Assembly (NCBI RefSeq): GCF_000498395.2
Contig: NZ_CP010979.1
Span: 6,292,001-6,356,000 of the forward strand
Direction of reading: 5' to 3'
Source: Pseudomonas putida S13.1.2
GTDB taxonomy: Bacteria; Pseudomonadota; Gammaproteobacteria; Pseudomonadales; Pseudomonadaceae
Length of the DNA stretch: 64,000 nucleotides
Numbering within the stretch: position 1 is the stretch's first letter; each line of letters starts with the position of its first letter. Positions 15,292 to 24,022 of the stretch are shown here, in pieces. The notes below the pieces were generated by a model, which had not been told where the DNA came from, ran no database searches, and was given only the letters and a program-made list of their open reading frames with translations. Both the position numbers and the translations under genes were made by a program.

Positions 15292-16401
15292 TCAGGTCGC
15301 GGAACTGTACCGACGCACGCCATTCTCCTGGCGCGGCAACTGCGCCGCGACGCTACCCGGCACCGGGAACAGCACCAGGTGATCGGCCTTTACCGCAATC
15401 CCCACCTCTTCACCGACCTGAAGGTCGTTATGGCTAGGGAAGATCGCTTCCAGCTGGCTGCCGGTCGGCAGTTGCAGGCGGTACAGGGTCGATGCCCCCA
15501 GGAAGCTCTTGCCGACGATGTTCGCCTGTAGCGCGCTGCCGGGTGCATGCACGATATCGTCGGGCCGCAGCAGCACGTCTACCGAACTGCCGGGCGCCAT
15601 GATGTAGGCACGGTTGCCGCGCAGTTCACCCAGCTCGGTATTGACGGCCTCGTGGCTGCTCATCTGCCCACGGATGAAGTACCCCTGGCCAATGAAGCTG
15701 GCCACGAACGGCGTCTGTGGTTCGTGGTAAAGGTTGTAGGGCGTGTCCCACTGCTCCAGGCGGCCTTCTTTGAACACACCAACCTGATCGCTGACGGCAA
15801 AGGCTTCTTCCTGGTCATGGGTAACCAGGATGGCGCTGGTGCCACGGCTTTTGAGGATATCGCGCACCTCATGGCTGAGGCGCCGGCGCAACTCCACGTC
15901 AAGGTTGGAGAACGGCTCGTCGAGCAGCAGCAACTGGGGTTCGGGCGCCAGCGCGCGGGCCAGGGCGACCCGTTGCTGCTGGCCCCCAGATAGCTCATGC
16001 GGGTAGCGCCCGCCCAGGCCGCCCAGCTTGACCAGTTCGAGCATTTCTTCGATGACAGCGGCCTGGCGTGGGTGCTTGGCGATGCCAAAGGCAATGTTCT
16101 GTGCCACGGTCAGGTGCGGGAACAGCGCGTAGTCCTGGAATACCATGCCGATGCGGCGCTTTTCCGGGGCCAGGGTGAACCCTGCGCGGGAAATGACTTC
16201 GCCGGCCAGCTGGATCTCGCCTTCGTGCACCGGTTCGAAACCGGCAATGGCGCGCAGCGTGGTGGTTTTCCCGCAACCGGATGAGCCCAGCAGGCAACCG
16301 ATGTCGCCTGCGTTCAGGTGCAGGTTGAGGTTCTGGACGATGCGCTGGTCGCCGTAGCCGCAGGCGAGGTTGCGCAGGTTGAGCAGTAGGGGTTGACTCA
16401 T
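15292..16401 (-). CDS. ABC transporter ATPase with TOBE domain (FbpC/PotA-like), orphan
   Basis: 369-residue import-type ATPase with Walker A LGSSGCGKTTT (about 38-48), signature ELSGGQQQR, Walker B LLLLDEPFSNLD, and a C-terminal TOBE region containing VLLRPDDI. Family resemblance is to iron(III) or putrescine/spermidine importers. No permease or binding-protein gene is adjacent. The ATG overlaps the argF stop as ATGA, so it is translated from the argF message. The substrate cannot be read from sequence. Confidence 0.88.
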   Translation of the reverse strand: MSQPLLLNLRNLACGYGDQRIVQNLNLHLNAGDIGCLLGSSGCGKTTTLRAIAGFEPVHEGEIQLAGEVISRAGFTLAPEKRRIGMVFQDYALFPHLTVAQNIAFGIAKHPRQAAVIEEMLELVKLGGLGGRYPHELSGGQQQRVALARALAPEPQLLLLDEPFSNLDVELRRRLSHEVRDILKSRGTSAILVTHDQEEAFAVSDQVGVFKEGRLEQWDTPYNLYHEPQTPFVASFIGQGYFIRGQMSSHEAVNTELGELRGNRAYIMAPGSSVDVLLRPDDIVHAPGSALQANIVGKSFLGASTLYRLQLPTGSQLEAIFPSHNDLQVGEEVGIAVKADHLVLFPVPGSVAAQLPRQENGVRRYSSAT

Positions 16402-17318
16402 GCGTGGTGGTAAGCCGGTTCTACAAGGAATTCGAGAAGCGCCTTCTGTGCATGCAGGCGGTTTTCAGCCTCGTCCCAGGCGACCGAACGTGGGTCGTCG
16501 AGCAGGTCCTGGCTGATTTCCTCGCCACGGTGGGCGGGCAGGCAGTGCATGAAGAGGACATCGGGTGCCGCCAGGTCGAGCAGTTCGCGGGTGACCTGGT
16601 AAGGCGCGAAATGCGCCAGGCGCCGTGCAGTTTCCTCCTCCTGACCCATGGAAGTCCAGACATCGGTGACCACAAGGTGCGCGTCACGCACGGCTTGCTT
16701 GGCATCACGGATGATCTGCACGCGGTCGCCGCCCAGCGCCATGAAGCGCTGATCCGGCTCGTAGCCTTCGGGGCAGGCGATGCGCAGCTGGAAATCGAAC
16801 TGCCTGGCGGCCTCGATATAGGAGTTGCACATGTTGAAGCCGTCGCCGATCCAGGTCACGGTCTTGCCCTGGATAGAGCCGCGGTGCTCGAGGAAGGTCT
16901 GCATGTCGGCCAGCAGTTGGCACGGGTGCGACTCGTCGGACAGGCCGTTGATTACCGGCACGCGCGATTTGGCGGCGAACTCGGTCAGGGTGCTGTGGGC
17001 GTGGGTACGAATCATCACCACATCGACCATGCTCGACAGCACGATGGCGCTGTCACCGATTGGCTCGCCACGGCCCAGCTGGGTGTCGCGTGGCGACAGG
17101 AAGATGGCCTGGCCGCCCAGCTGGATCATGCCGGCCTCGAACGACACCCGGGTACGGGTCGAGGATTTCTCGAAGATCATGCCCAGCACGCGGTTCTTCA
17201 GGGGCTCGAACAGCACGCCTCGTTTGCGCAGGTCCTTCAGCTCGATGCCGCGGCGGATCACCCCGAGCAATTCGTCGGTGGTGAAGTCCAGCAGGGAGAG
17301 AAAGTGCCTAGCGCTCAT
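16398..17318 (-). CDS. argF: Ornithine carbamoyltransferase, anabolic
   Basis: 306-residue cytosolic enzyme that makes citrulline from ornithine and carbamoyl phosphate in arginine biosynthesis. Diagnostic motifs are SSTRTR (carbamoyl phosphate), HPCQ, and FMHCLPAHRGEE with the ornithine-binding Cys. Length fits anabolic OTCase. The downstream ATPase gene overlaps by four bases. argG, the next enzyme in the pathway, is also in this window at 25.3 kb but unlinked. Confidence 0.96.
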   Translation of the reverse strand: MSARHFLSLLDFTTDELLGVIRRGIELKDLRKRGVLFEPLKNRVLGMIFEKSSTRTRVSFEAGMIQLGGQAIFLSPRDTQLGRGEPIGDSAIVLSSMVDVVMIRTHAHSTLTEFAAKSRVPVINGLSDESHPCQLLADMQTFLEHRGSIQGKTVTWIGDGFNMCNSYIEAARQFDFQLRIACPEGYEPDQRFMALGGDRVQIIRDAKQAVRDAHLVVTDVWTSMGQEEETARRLAHFAPYQVTRELLDLAAPDVLFMHCLPAHRGEEISQDLLDDPRSVAWDEAENRLHAQKALLEFLVEPAYHHA

Positions 17319-17704
17319 GATTGACTACCTTATCTGCAACGGTATGCAGGTCGACCGTATGGTTTTTTTTGACAACGGGAGTGACCTGCGGCGTAAGCCG
17401 CACGGGGCGGACGAAAATAGGGAAAGGCGCAATACTATAAGTAAATGTCGCCTGAAGCCAAGGGGGAATCAGCGGCCTGATTGCAAAGGGTGTTGCAAAG
17501 GGTGTTGCAAAGGGTGTCTCCACCCGTCGGCCTGTGCTGTTTTTTATTTGCTACACGTGTTGTACAGGGCTTGCTGGCAATTTGGCAAATCGCTGTCGCA
17601 AATCGTGTGCCTGATGTCGGTGGATTCACGCGGCGAAGCGCGCTGGCCGGGGGCAGTCGCCGGGCGCATAGTCACTGTTCGACAACAACAAGGCAGAGGC
17701 GGCC
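17319..17704. other. Intergenic region between argF and the molybdopterin oxidoreductase gene
   Basis: 386 bases between divergent genes. It should hold the argF promoter on the minus strand and the oxidoreductase promoter on the plus strand. It has a T-rich tract near 17360, a 12-base tandem repeat at 17481-17516, and a repeated GCAAATCG near 17585-17605. I see no convincing gene and no clear regulator box. Confidence 0.6.
17481..17516 (+). repeat. Three perfect 12-base tandem repeats
   Basis: TTGCAAAGGGTG repeated three times without spacer (17481-17492, 17493-17504, 17505-17516), followed by partial similarity. It is in the divergent promoter region between argF and the oxidoreductase gene. 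Copy number could vary between strains. Confidence 0.9.
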
Positions 17705-19813
17705 ATGACCAAGACCCTGCATCACCGTGCCTGTCACCTGTGCGAAGCAATCTGCGGGCTGAACATCGAAGTCAGCCATGAAGACGACGGGCGGGCGGTA
17801 ATCAGCTCGATCAAGGGCGACCCCCAGGACCCGTTCAGCCGTGGCCACGTCTGCCCCAAGGCTGTGGCCTTGCAGGACATCCAGAACGACCCTGACCGCC
17901 TGCGCCAGCCCCACAAGCGGGTAGGGGAGCGTTGGCAGGCCATCGGCTGGGACGAGGCCTTTGCCATGGCCGCCGAAAAGTTATGGGCGGTCCAGCAGGC
18001 TCACGGGCGCAATGCCGTGGCGGTTTACCAGGGCAACCCGAGCGTGCACAACTACGGTTTGATGACCCACAGCAACTACTTCCTCGGCCTGCTCAAGACA
18101 CGCAACCGTTTCTCGGCCACCTCGGTGGATCAGCTGCCACAACACCTGGTCAGCCACCTGATGTATGGCCATGGCCTGCTGCTGCCGATTCCGGATATCG
18201 ACCACGCCGACTTCATGCTGATTCTTGGCGGCAACCCGCTGGCCTCCAACGGCAGCATCATGACCGTGCCCGATGTGGAAAAGCGCCTCAAGGCCCTGCT
18301 TGGCCGGGGCGGGCGCCTGGTGGTGGTCGACCCTCGGCGCAGCGAAACGGCAGCCTTGGCCGATACCCACCTGTTTATCCGTCCGGGTGGGGATGCGGCG
18401 CTGTTGTGCGGCGTGCTCAATACCCTGTTCGAGGAGGGCCTGGCGCAAGGTTCGCACTTGCCCATCAACGGCCTGCAGCAGGTGCGCGAAGCGCTTGCAC
18501 CCCTCAGCGCCGAAGCCATGAGCACGCATTGCGGCATTGCCGCCACGCAGATCCGCCAGCTGGCACGGGACTTCGCTGCGGCAGAAAAGGCCGTGTGCTA
18601 TGGCCGCATGGGCGTTTCCACCCAAGCCTTCGGCACCCTCTGCCACTGGCTGGTGCAACTGATCAACCTGGTGACCGGCAACCTTGACCGCGAAGGCGGC
18701 GCGTTGTGCACCGAGCCTGCTGTCGACCTGGTGGCCACCATCTCGGGCGGTCATTTCAACGCCTGGCAGAGCCGGGTCTCGGGTTTGCCCGAGTACGGTG
18801 GCGAGCTGCCCGTGGCGGCCCTGGCCGAGGAGATGCTGACACCTGGCGAAGGGCAGGTACGCGCCTTGGTGACAGTGGCCGGCAACCCGGTGCTGTCCAC
18901 CCCTAACGGTCGCCAGTTGGATGCGGCCCTGGAAGGCCTGGAATTCATGCTCAGCATCGACCTCTACATCAACGAAACCACTCGGCATGCCGACCTGATC
19001 CTGCCTTCCACCTCCTCGCTGGAAAACGACCACTACGACAGCACCTTCAACTTGCTGGCCGTGCGCAACGTCACCCGCTTCAACCGGGCGATCCTGGCCA
19101 AGCCGGACGGGGCGCTGCACGACTGGGAAATCTTCGTCGGCCTGGCCCAGGCGTTTGCCAGGCATGCCGAGCTTGAACTGAAACCGACCTGGGCACCTGC
19201 GCAGATGATCGATCTGGCCTTGCGCAAGGGGCGCTATGGTGACGAAACGCCTTGGCGGCTGTCACTGGCAACGCTGGACGATCACCCTCACGGCCTTGAC
19301 CTCGGGCCTTTACGCAGCAACCTGGCTGCGCGCCTGGCGACTACCAGCAAGGCTGTCGAAGCGGCACCCCAGGTATTGCTGGACGACCTTCACCGCCTGA
19401 CGCAACTGGCACCGCCCGTGCCGGGTGAGCTGCTGCTGATCGGCCGCCGCCACGTGCGCAGCAACAACTCATGGATGCACAATTTCCACCGCCTGGTGAA
19501 AGGCAAGCCTCGCCATCAGCTGTTGATGCACCCGCAAGACCTGCAACAGCGACAGTTGCAGGACGGCCAGCGGGTGCGTATCCGCTCCCGCACGGGTGAT
19601 CTTGAAGTCGAAGTGCAGGCCTGCGAGGACATGATGCCCGGTGTGGTCAGCCTGCCCCATGGCTTCGGTCACGGTCGTCAGGGCGTGCACATGCAGATCG
19701 CCCAGGCGCAGCCCGGGGTGAGCGCCAATGACCTGACCGACGAGCGCTTGCGGGACCAGGTTTCCGGCAACGCTGCGCTCAATGGCGTACCCGTGCAGGT
19801 GGAGGCCGCATAA
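17705..19813 (+). CDS. Molybdopterin oxidoreductase with N-terminal [4Fe-4S] site
   Basis: 702-residue member of the DMSO reductase/formate dehydrogenase superfamily. The N-terminus has Cys10, Cys13, Cys17 and Cys50 (CHLCEAICG ... GHVCPK), a standard [4Fe-4S] binding set, followed by molybdopterin domains and a C-terminal dinucleotide-binding domain (QRVRIRSRTGDLEVEV). There is no Tat signal, so it is probably cytoplasmic. Start ATG 17705 follows a purine-rich GGCAGAGGCGG. No electron-transfer or chaperone subunit gene is adjacent, so it may work alone or with a remote partner. The substrate is unknown. Confidence 0.88.
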   Translation: MTKTLHHRACHLCEAICGLNIEVSHEDDGRAVISSIKGDPQDPFSRGHVCPKAVALQDIQNDPDRLRQPHKRVGERWQAIGWDEAFAMAAEKLWAVQQAHGRNAVAVYQGNPSVHNYGLMTHSNYFLGLLKTRNRFSATSVDQLPQHLVSHLMYGHGLLLPIPDIDHADFMLILGGNPLASNGSIMTVPDVEKRLKALLGRGGRLVVVDPRRSETAALADTHLFIRPGGDAALLCGVLNTLFEEGLAQGSHLPINGLQQVREALAPLSAEAMSTHCGIAATQIRQLARDFAAAEKAVCYGRMGVSTQAFGTLCHWLVQLINLVTGNLDREGGALCTEPAVDLVATISGGHFNAWQSRVSGLPEYGGELPVAALAEEMLTPGEGQVRALVTVAGNPVLSTPNGRQLDAALEGLEFMLSIDLYINETTRHADLILPSTSSLENDHYDSTFNLLAVRNVTRFNRAILAKPDGALHDWEIFVGLAQAFARHAELELKPTWAPAQMIDLALRKGRYGDETPWRLSLATLDDHPHGLDLGPLRSNLAARLATTSKAVEAAPQVLLDDLHRLTQLAPPVPGELLLIGRRHVRSNNSWMHNFHRLVKGKPRHQLLMHPQDLQQRQLQDGQRVRIRSRTGDLEVEVQACEDMMPGVVSLPHGFGHGRQGVHMQIAQAQPGVSANDLTDERLRDQVSGNAALNGVPVQVEAA

Positions 19814-19904
19814 GGAACAGCAAGGCCGAGCACGCTGCTCGGCTTTCCGTTACAATGCGCCACCGTGCCGACAACAGCGTCGCAAAGTTAAGCCGAGGTG
19901 CTAC

Positions 19905-20240
19905 ATGGATATCATCGAAACGATCAAAGAGCAGATTGCCAACAACACCATTCTGCTTTACATGAAAGGCTCGCCGAATGCCCCGCAATGCGGGTTCTCG
20001 GCCAAGGCATCGCAAGCTGTGATGGGTTGTGGCGAGAAGTTCGCCTACGTCGACATCCTGCAGAACCCGGAAATCCGTGCCAACCTGCCAAAATATGCCA
20101 ACTGGCCGACCTTCCCGCAGCTGTGGGTAGCCGGTGAGCTGGTTGGCGGTAGCGACATCATGCTGGAAATGTTCGCCAACGGTGAGCTGCAAACCCTGAT
20201 CAAGGAAGCGGCTGCCAAGGCCAAGGCCTCTGAAGCCTGA
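19905..20240 (+). CDS. grxD: Monothiol glutaredoxin, Grx4 type
   Basis: 111-residue monothiol glutaredoxin with active site CGFS in PNAPQCGFSAKA. Proteins of this type bind a glutathione-coordinated [2Fe-2S] cluster and pass it on in iron-sulfur assembly. The ATG at 19905 with GAGG eight bases upstream is preferred to an in-frame ATG 41 codons earlier. It shares a bidirectional terminator with bfr. Confidence 0.96.
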   Translation: MDIIETIKEQIANNTILLYMKGSPNAPQCGFSAKASQAVMGCGEKFAYVDILQNPEIRANLPKYANWPTFPQLWVAGELVGGSDIMLEMFANGELQTLIKEAAAKAKASEA

Positions 20241-20254
20241 TTTCCGGCAAGCAT

Positions 20255-20284
20255 AAAAAAACCCGCTGATCGCGGGTTTTTTTA
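20255..20284. terminator. Bidirectional terminator between grxD and bfr
   Basis: A-run, stem ACCCGC / GCGGGT, then T-run; symmetric, so it can end both converging transcripts. Confidence 0.92.
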
Positions 20285-20296
20285 TGGGGCGAATAC

Positions 20297-20770
20297 TTAC
20301 TCTTCGCCCATCTGCGATTGCAGATAATTTTCGATGCCAATCTTGTCGATCAGACCCAGTTGGGTTTCCAGCCAGTCGATGTGCTCTTCCTCGGATTCGA
20401 GGATGTCCTCGAGCATGTCACGCGAGCCAAAGTCGCCAGCGGTTTCGCAGTGGGCGATAGCTGCCTTCAGGTCGGCCAGTCCTTTCTTTTCGAGCTTCAG
20501 GTCGCACTCGAGCATTTCCTTGGTGTGTTCGCCGATCAGCAGCTTGCCCAGGTCCTGAACGTTAGGAATGCCTTCGAGAAAGAGAATACGCTTGATCAGT
20601 TTGTCAGCGTGCTTCATCTCGTCGATGGATTCTTTGTACTCGTGCTTGCCGAGTTTGTTCAGGCCCCAATCTTCGTACATGCGTGCGTGCAGGAAGTACT
20701 GGTTGATCGCGACCAGCTCGTTTCCGAGGATCTTGTTGAGATGCTGGATGACGCTTACGTCGCCTTTCAT
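20297..20770 (-). CDS. bfr: Bacterioferritin (heme- and ferroxidase-competent)
   Basis: 157-residue iron-storage subunit forming a 24-mer shell. The heme ligand Met52 is present, and so is the complete ferroxidase set Glu18, Glu51, His54, Glu94, Glu127 and His130. It therefore combines both functions in one chain (BfrB-like). bfd, encoding the ferredoxin that reduces the stored iron core, lies upstream in the same orientation but has its own terminator between. The A/T-rich 160 bases before the gene should hold its promoter; I do not see a clear Fur box there. Confidence 0.96.
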   Translation of the reverse strand: MKGDVSVIQHLNKILGNELVAINQYFLHARMYEDWGLNKLGKHEYKESIDEMKHADKLIKRILFLEGIPNVQDLGKLLIGEHTKEMLECDLKLEKKGLADLKAAIAHCETAGDFGSRDMLEDILESEEEHIDWLETQLGLIDKIGIENYLQSQMGEE

Positions 20771-20928
20771 TTCGGGTTCCTGCCCTGTAGAAGTGTGCCA
20801 ATACAGTGAAGTTTGAGCCCGATACTTAAGAGTGTCAAACCTAAGTTATTGAATAATAAATGAAAATTAATAGGAATAAGAATGTTTGTGAACCGCGTTG
20901 GAGCGCTAACTTATTGAATTCAAGGCAT

Positions 20929-20954
20929 AAAAAAACCGGACACGGGGTCCGGTT
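20929..20954 (-). terminator. Terminator after bfd
   Basis: Stem AACCGGAC / GTCCGGTT with a five-base loop, followed by a T-run on the minus strand. It separates bfd from bfr transcription. Confidence 0.9.
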
Positions 20955-20970
20955 CTTCGAAATAGGGGCG

Positions 20971-21189
20971 TCAGGCCGCGGTAAATTCCACGGGGTAGGG
21001 CAGGGCTGCCTGGCTCACCTGCAGCTCGGTCAGGGTCTCACGGACCACTTCCTTGGCCAGGCAGGCGCATTTGCCACACTGGCTTGCGACATTGGTCGCG
21101 GCTCGCACTTCCTTGTAACTGCAGCATCCTTCATAGATCGCATCGCGGATCTGTCCGTCGGTAACGCCGACACAAAGACACACATACAT
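20971..21189 (-). CDS. bfd: Bacterioferritin-associated ferredoxin
   Basis: 72-residue [2Fe-2S] protein that docks on bacterioferritin and reduces its ferric core to release iron. The cluster ligands Cys4, Cys6, Cys38 and Cys41 are all present in the unusual CxC...CxxC spacing of Bfd. It should be made when iron is scarce, in agreement with the Fur box over its promoter. Confidence 0.95.
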   Translation of the reverse strand: MYVCLCVGVTDGQIRDAIYEGCCSYKEVRAATNVASQCGKCACLAKEVVRETLTELQVSQAALPYPVEFTAA

Positions 21190-21225
21190 AAGGGCTGACC
21201 ATCGCTGGTTGAGTCGATGGGTTGG

Positions 21226-21254
21226 AGCTTAATGTTAATGAGAATGCTTGTCAA
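21226..21254 (-). promoter_or_regulatory. bfd promoter
   Basis: Minus strand: -35 TTGACA (21249-21254, perfect), 17-base spacer, weak -10 TAAGCT (21226-21231). Confidence 0.6.
21234..21252. promoter_or_regulatory. Fur box over the bfd promoter
   Basis: A 19-base site matching the Fur consensus GATAATGAGAATCATTATC at 15 of 19 positions (core TAATGAGAAT). It overlaps the -35 box and spacer of the bfd promoter, so iron-loaded Fur would block bfd transcription. Confidence 0.8.
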
Positions 21255-21413
21255 AGGACTTTCTGTAAGGGCCGCGCTTGAGCGACCGGTGGTTGCCTGC
21301 CTGATGGATTCGGCCTGTCATCAGAAGCCGTGTATGATGGTCGGCCTTTGTTGGATGTCGGGCAAGCCCGTCTGGCCCGGCAAACGGTTTTTCACCCTCA
21401 TCAGGAGATTACA

Positions 21414-22016
21414 ATGAGCGTACTCGTTGGTAAGAAAGCCCCCGATTTCACCGTTCCTGCCGTGCTGGGCAATGGCGAGATCGTCGACAGCTTCAACCTG
21501 GCTTCGGCCATCAAGGGCAAGTACGGCCTGGTGTTCTTCTACCCGCTGGACTTCACCTTCGTCTGCCCGTCCGAGCTGATCGCCCTGGACAACCGCATCC
21601 CGGACTTCCAGGCGCGTAACGTCGAAGTGATCGGCGTGTCGATCGACTCCCACTTCACCCACAACGCCTGGCGTAACACCCCGGTCAACAACGGCGGCAT
21701 CGGTCAGGTGAAGTACACCCTGGCTGCCGACATGACCCACGAAATCTGCAAAGCCTACGACGTAGAGTCCGAAGGCGGCGTAGCCTTCCGTGGCGCCTTC
21801 CTGATCGACACCAACGGTGTTGTCCGCTCGCAGATCATCAACGACCTGCCACTGGGCCGTAACATGGACGAGCTGCTGCGCCTGGTTGACGCCCTGCAGT
21901 TCCACGAAGAGCACGGCGAAGTCTGCCCTGCCAACTGGAAAAAAGGCGACAAAGGCATGAACGCTTCGCCAGAAGGCGTTGCTGCCTACCTGAGCGAGAA
22001 CGCCGGCAAGCTGTAA
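21414..22016 (+). CDS. Typical 2-Cys peroxiredoxin (AhpC/TSA family)
   Basis: 200-residue thiol peroxidase. The peroxidatic Cys51 is in DFTFVCPSE and the resolving Cys near residue 171 is in GEVCPANW, the Prx1-type arrangement. ATG 21414 follows AGGAG at seven-base spacing, which rules out the upstream in-frame ATG. It reduces hydrogen peroxide and alkyl peroxides, probably with thioredoxin as donor since no ahpF is adjacent. It lies next to bfd and bfr, consistent with handling peroxide around iron release. Confidence 0.94.
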   Translation: MSVLVGKKAPDFTVPAVLGNGEIVDSFNLASAIKGKYGLVFFYPLDFTFVCPSELIALDNRIPDFQARNVEVIGVSIDSHFTHNAWRNTPVNNGGIGQVKYTLAADMTHEICKAYDVESEGGVAFRGAFLIDTNGVVRSQIINDLPLGRNMDELLRLVDALQFHEEHGEVCPANWKKGDKGMNASPEGVAAYLSENAGKL

Positions 22017-22029
22017 TTGCCCCTCGTAT

Positions 22030-22060
22030 AAAAAAACCGGCCTTCGTGGCCGGTTTTTTT
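22030..22060. terminator. Bidirectional terminator after the peroxiredoxin gene
   Basis: A-run, stem ACCGGCC / GGCCGGT with a TTCGT loop, T-run. Confidence 0.92.
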
Positions 22061-22081
22061 ATGCCGTCCTGTGCCGGCCTC

Positions 22082-22162
22082 TTCGCGGGCGCGCCCGCTC
22101 CCACCGATTCTCTGCATGCCTGACGGCAAAGGTGAACCTGTGGGAGCGGGCATGCCCGCGAA
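22082..22162. repeat. REP pair
   Basis: Inverted arms 22082-22104 and 22140-22162 match at 21 of 23 positions (TTCGCGGGC..GCCCGCTCCCAC). It lies between the terminator and the 3' end of rnt. Confidence 0.85.
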
Positions 22163-22174
22163 TGCTTTTGTAGA

Positions 22175-22849
22175 TCAATCGTTGAAATCGCGCCAGCCGC
22201 CCATCTCTTTCCAGCGGTTGACGATGCCGCAGAACAGCTCGGCCGTCTTCTCGGTGTCATAACGCGCCGAGTGCGCTTCACGCCCGTCGAAGTCGATGTC
22301 CGCGCTCTGGCAGGCTCGCGCCAGCACGGTCTGGCCATATGCCAGGCCCGCAAGGGTCGCGGTGTCGAAGCTGGAGAACGGATGGAACGGGTTGCGCTTC
22401 AGGTCGTTGCGCGCCACCGCCGCATTGAGGAAGCCCAGGTCGAAGCTGCTGTTGTGGCCGACCAGGATCGCCCGCTTGCAGCCATTGGCCTTGAGCGCCT
22501 TGCGTACACCGCGGAAGATATCCGTCAGCGCGCTTTCCTCGCTGACGGCCATGCGCAGCGGATGGTCCAGCTTTATGCCTGTGAACTCCAGCGCGGCAGC
22601 TTCAATGTTGGCACCCTCGAACGGCTCCACCCGGTGGAAGTAGGTGTGCTCGGGGAACAGGAAGCCTTTTTCGTCCATGCCGATAGTGACGGCGGCAATT
22701 TCCAGCAGGGCATCGGTGGCGCTGTTGAAACCACCTGTTTCCACATCCACCACTACCGGCAGGTAGCCGCGGAAGCGCTCGGCCATCGGGTGGCGCGTAC
22801 CGCTGCTGCCTTGGGCGTCCATGTCGTCTTCGTAGAGGTCTTCGCTCAC
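22175..22849 (-). CDS. rnt: Ribonuclease T
   Basis: 224-residue DEDDh 3'-5' exoribonuclease that trims tRNA CCA ends and stable RNA 3' ends. The three Exo motifs are visible: VVDVETGG, HNSSFDLGFL and HSARYDTEKTAELF. Its ATG overlaps the pyrC stop as ATGA, so the two are translationally coupled. Confidence 0.96.
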   Translation of the reverse strand: MSEDLYEDDMDAQGSSGTRHPMAERFRGYLPVVVDVETGGFNSATDALLEIAAVTIGMDEKGFLFPEHTYFHRVEPFEGANIEAAALEFTGIKLDHPLRMAVSEESALTDIFRGVRKALKANGCKRAILVGHNSSFDLGFLNAAVARNDLKRNPFHPFSSFDTATLAGLAYGQTVLARACQSADIDFDGREAHSARYDTEKTAELFCGIVNRWKEMGGWRDFND

Positions 22850-23892
22850 ACGTTTTGCTCCAGCAGGCGCCAGCGCAGTTTTTCACCGGCGCGCAGCGGG
22901 ATTACGGTCTGCTCGCCAAACGGCAGGCTGTCCGGGGCGGTCCATTCTTCACGCACCAGGGTAATGGTGTCAGTGTTTGCCGGCAGGCCGTAGAAGGCCG
23001 GGCCGTGCAGGCTGGCAAAGCCTTCCAGCTTGTCCAGCGCGTTACGCTGTTCGAACGCTTCGGCGTACATTTCGATGGCCGCATAGGCGGTATAGCAACC
23101 GGCGCACCCGCAGGCGGCTTCCTTGGCGTGACGGGCGTGCGGTGCCGAGTCGGTGCCCAGGAAGAACTTCGGGTTGCCGCTGGTGGCCGCGTCCAGCAGC
23201 GCCACCTGGTGGGTGTTGCGCTTGAGGATCGGCAGGCAGTAGAAGTGCGGGCGAATGCCGCCAACCAGCATGTGGTTGCGGTTGTACAGCAAATGCTGCG
23301 CGGTGATGGTCGCGCCAACGTTGGCCGGGGCCTCGGTAACGAACTGCGCGGCATCGCCGGTGGTGATGTGTTCGAACACCACTTTCAGCGTCGGGAAGCG
23401 CTCGACCAGACGACGCATGTGCTCGTCGATGAAGCGCTTCTCGCGGTCGAAGACGTCGATCTCGCTACGGGTCACTTCGCCATGCACCAGCAGCGGCATG
23501 CCAACTTCCGCCAGCGCCTCGATGGCCGGGAAGATGTTGTCGATGCTGGTCACACCCGAATCGGAGTTGGTGGTAGCGCCGGCCGGGTACAGTTTGGCGG
23601 CGTACACGATGCCGCTGGCCTTGGCCGCGCGGATGTCTTCGGGGCTGGTGCGGTCGGTGAGGTACAGCACCATCAGCGGCTCGAAGCGGCTGCCGGCAGG
23701 GCGGGCGGCCAGGATGCGCTCACGATAGGCACCGGCCTCGTCGGCATTACGCACCGGAGGAACCAGGTTAGGCATGATGATGGCACGGGCAAAAGTGCGC
23801 GCCACGTCGCCAACGGTGTGGGGCAGGACGGCACCATCGCGCAGATGGATGTGCCAGTCGTCGGGGCGCAGGAGGGTCAGGCGATCGGACAT
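22846..23892 (-). CDS. pyrC: Dihydroorotase, class II
   Basis: 348-residue zinc enzyme that cyclises carbamoyl-aspartate to dihydroorotate in pyrimidine synthesis; same length as E. coli PyrC. Metal and substrate motifs are DDWHIHLRDG, the Lys expected to be carboxylated in VYAAKLYPAG, and FFLGTDSAPH. I use the ATG at 23892 (conserved MSDRLTLLRP), not the ATG nine codons upstream. Confidence 0.96.
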   Translation of the reverse strand: MSDRLTLLRPDDWHIHLRDGAVLPHTVGDVARTFARAIIMPNLVPPVRNADEAGAYRERILAARPAGSRFEPLMVLYLTDRTSPEDIRAAKASGIVYAAKLYPAGATTNSDSGVTSIDNIFPAIEALAEVGMPLLVHGEVTRSEIDVFDREKRFIDEHMRRLVERFPTLKVVFEHITTGDAAQFVTEAPANVGATITAQHLLYNRNHMLVGGIRPHFYCLPILKRNTHQVALLDAATSGNPKFFLGTDSAPHARHAKEAACGCAGCYTAYAAIEMYAEAFEQRNALDKLEGFASLHGPAFYGLPANTDTITLVREEWTAPDSLPFGEQTVIPLRAGEKLRWRLLEQNV

Positions 23893-24022
23893 TGGGGATT
23901 CCAGGCGGGTCGAACTCAAGCCCCAATGCTACCGGAAAACCCTGGGGCGAGCACGGCTATCAAGTTTTCCGGACGGCGTCCGATAGCCTGCAGGTAAGCC
24001 GTCAGAATTTGTGGAGCCGCCC

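Noticed and set aside
17481..17516. CRISPR-like repeats
   Set aside because: The 12-base units are directly adjacent, with no spacers and no cas genes.
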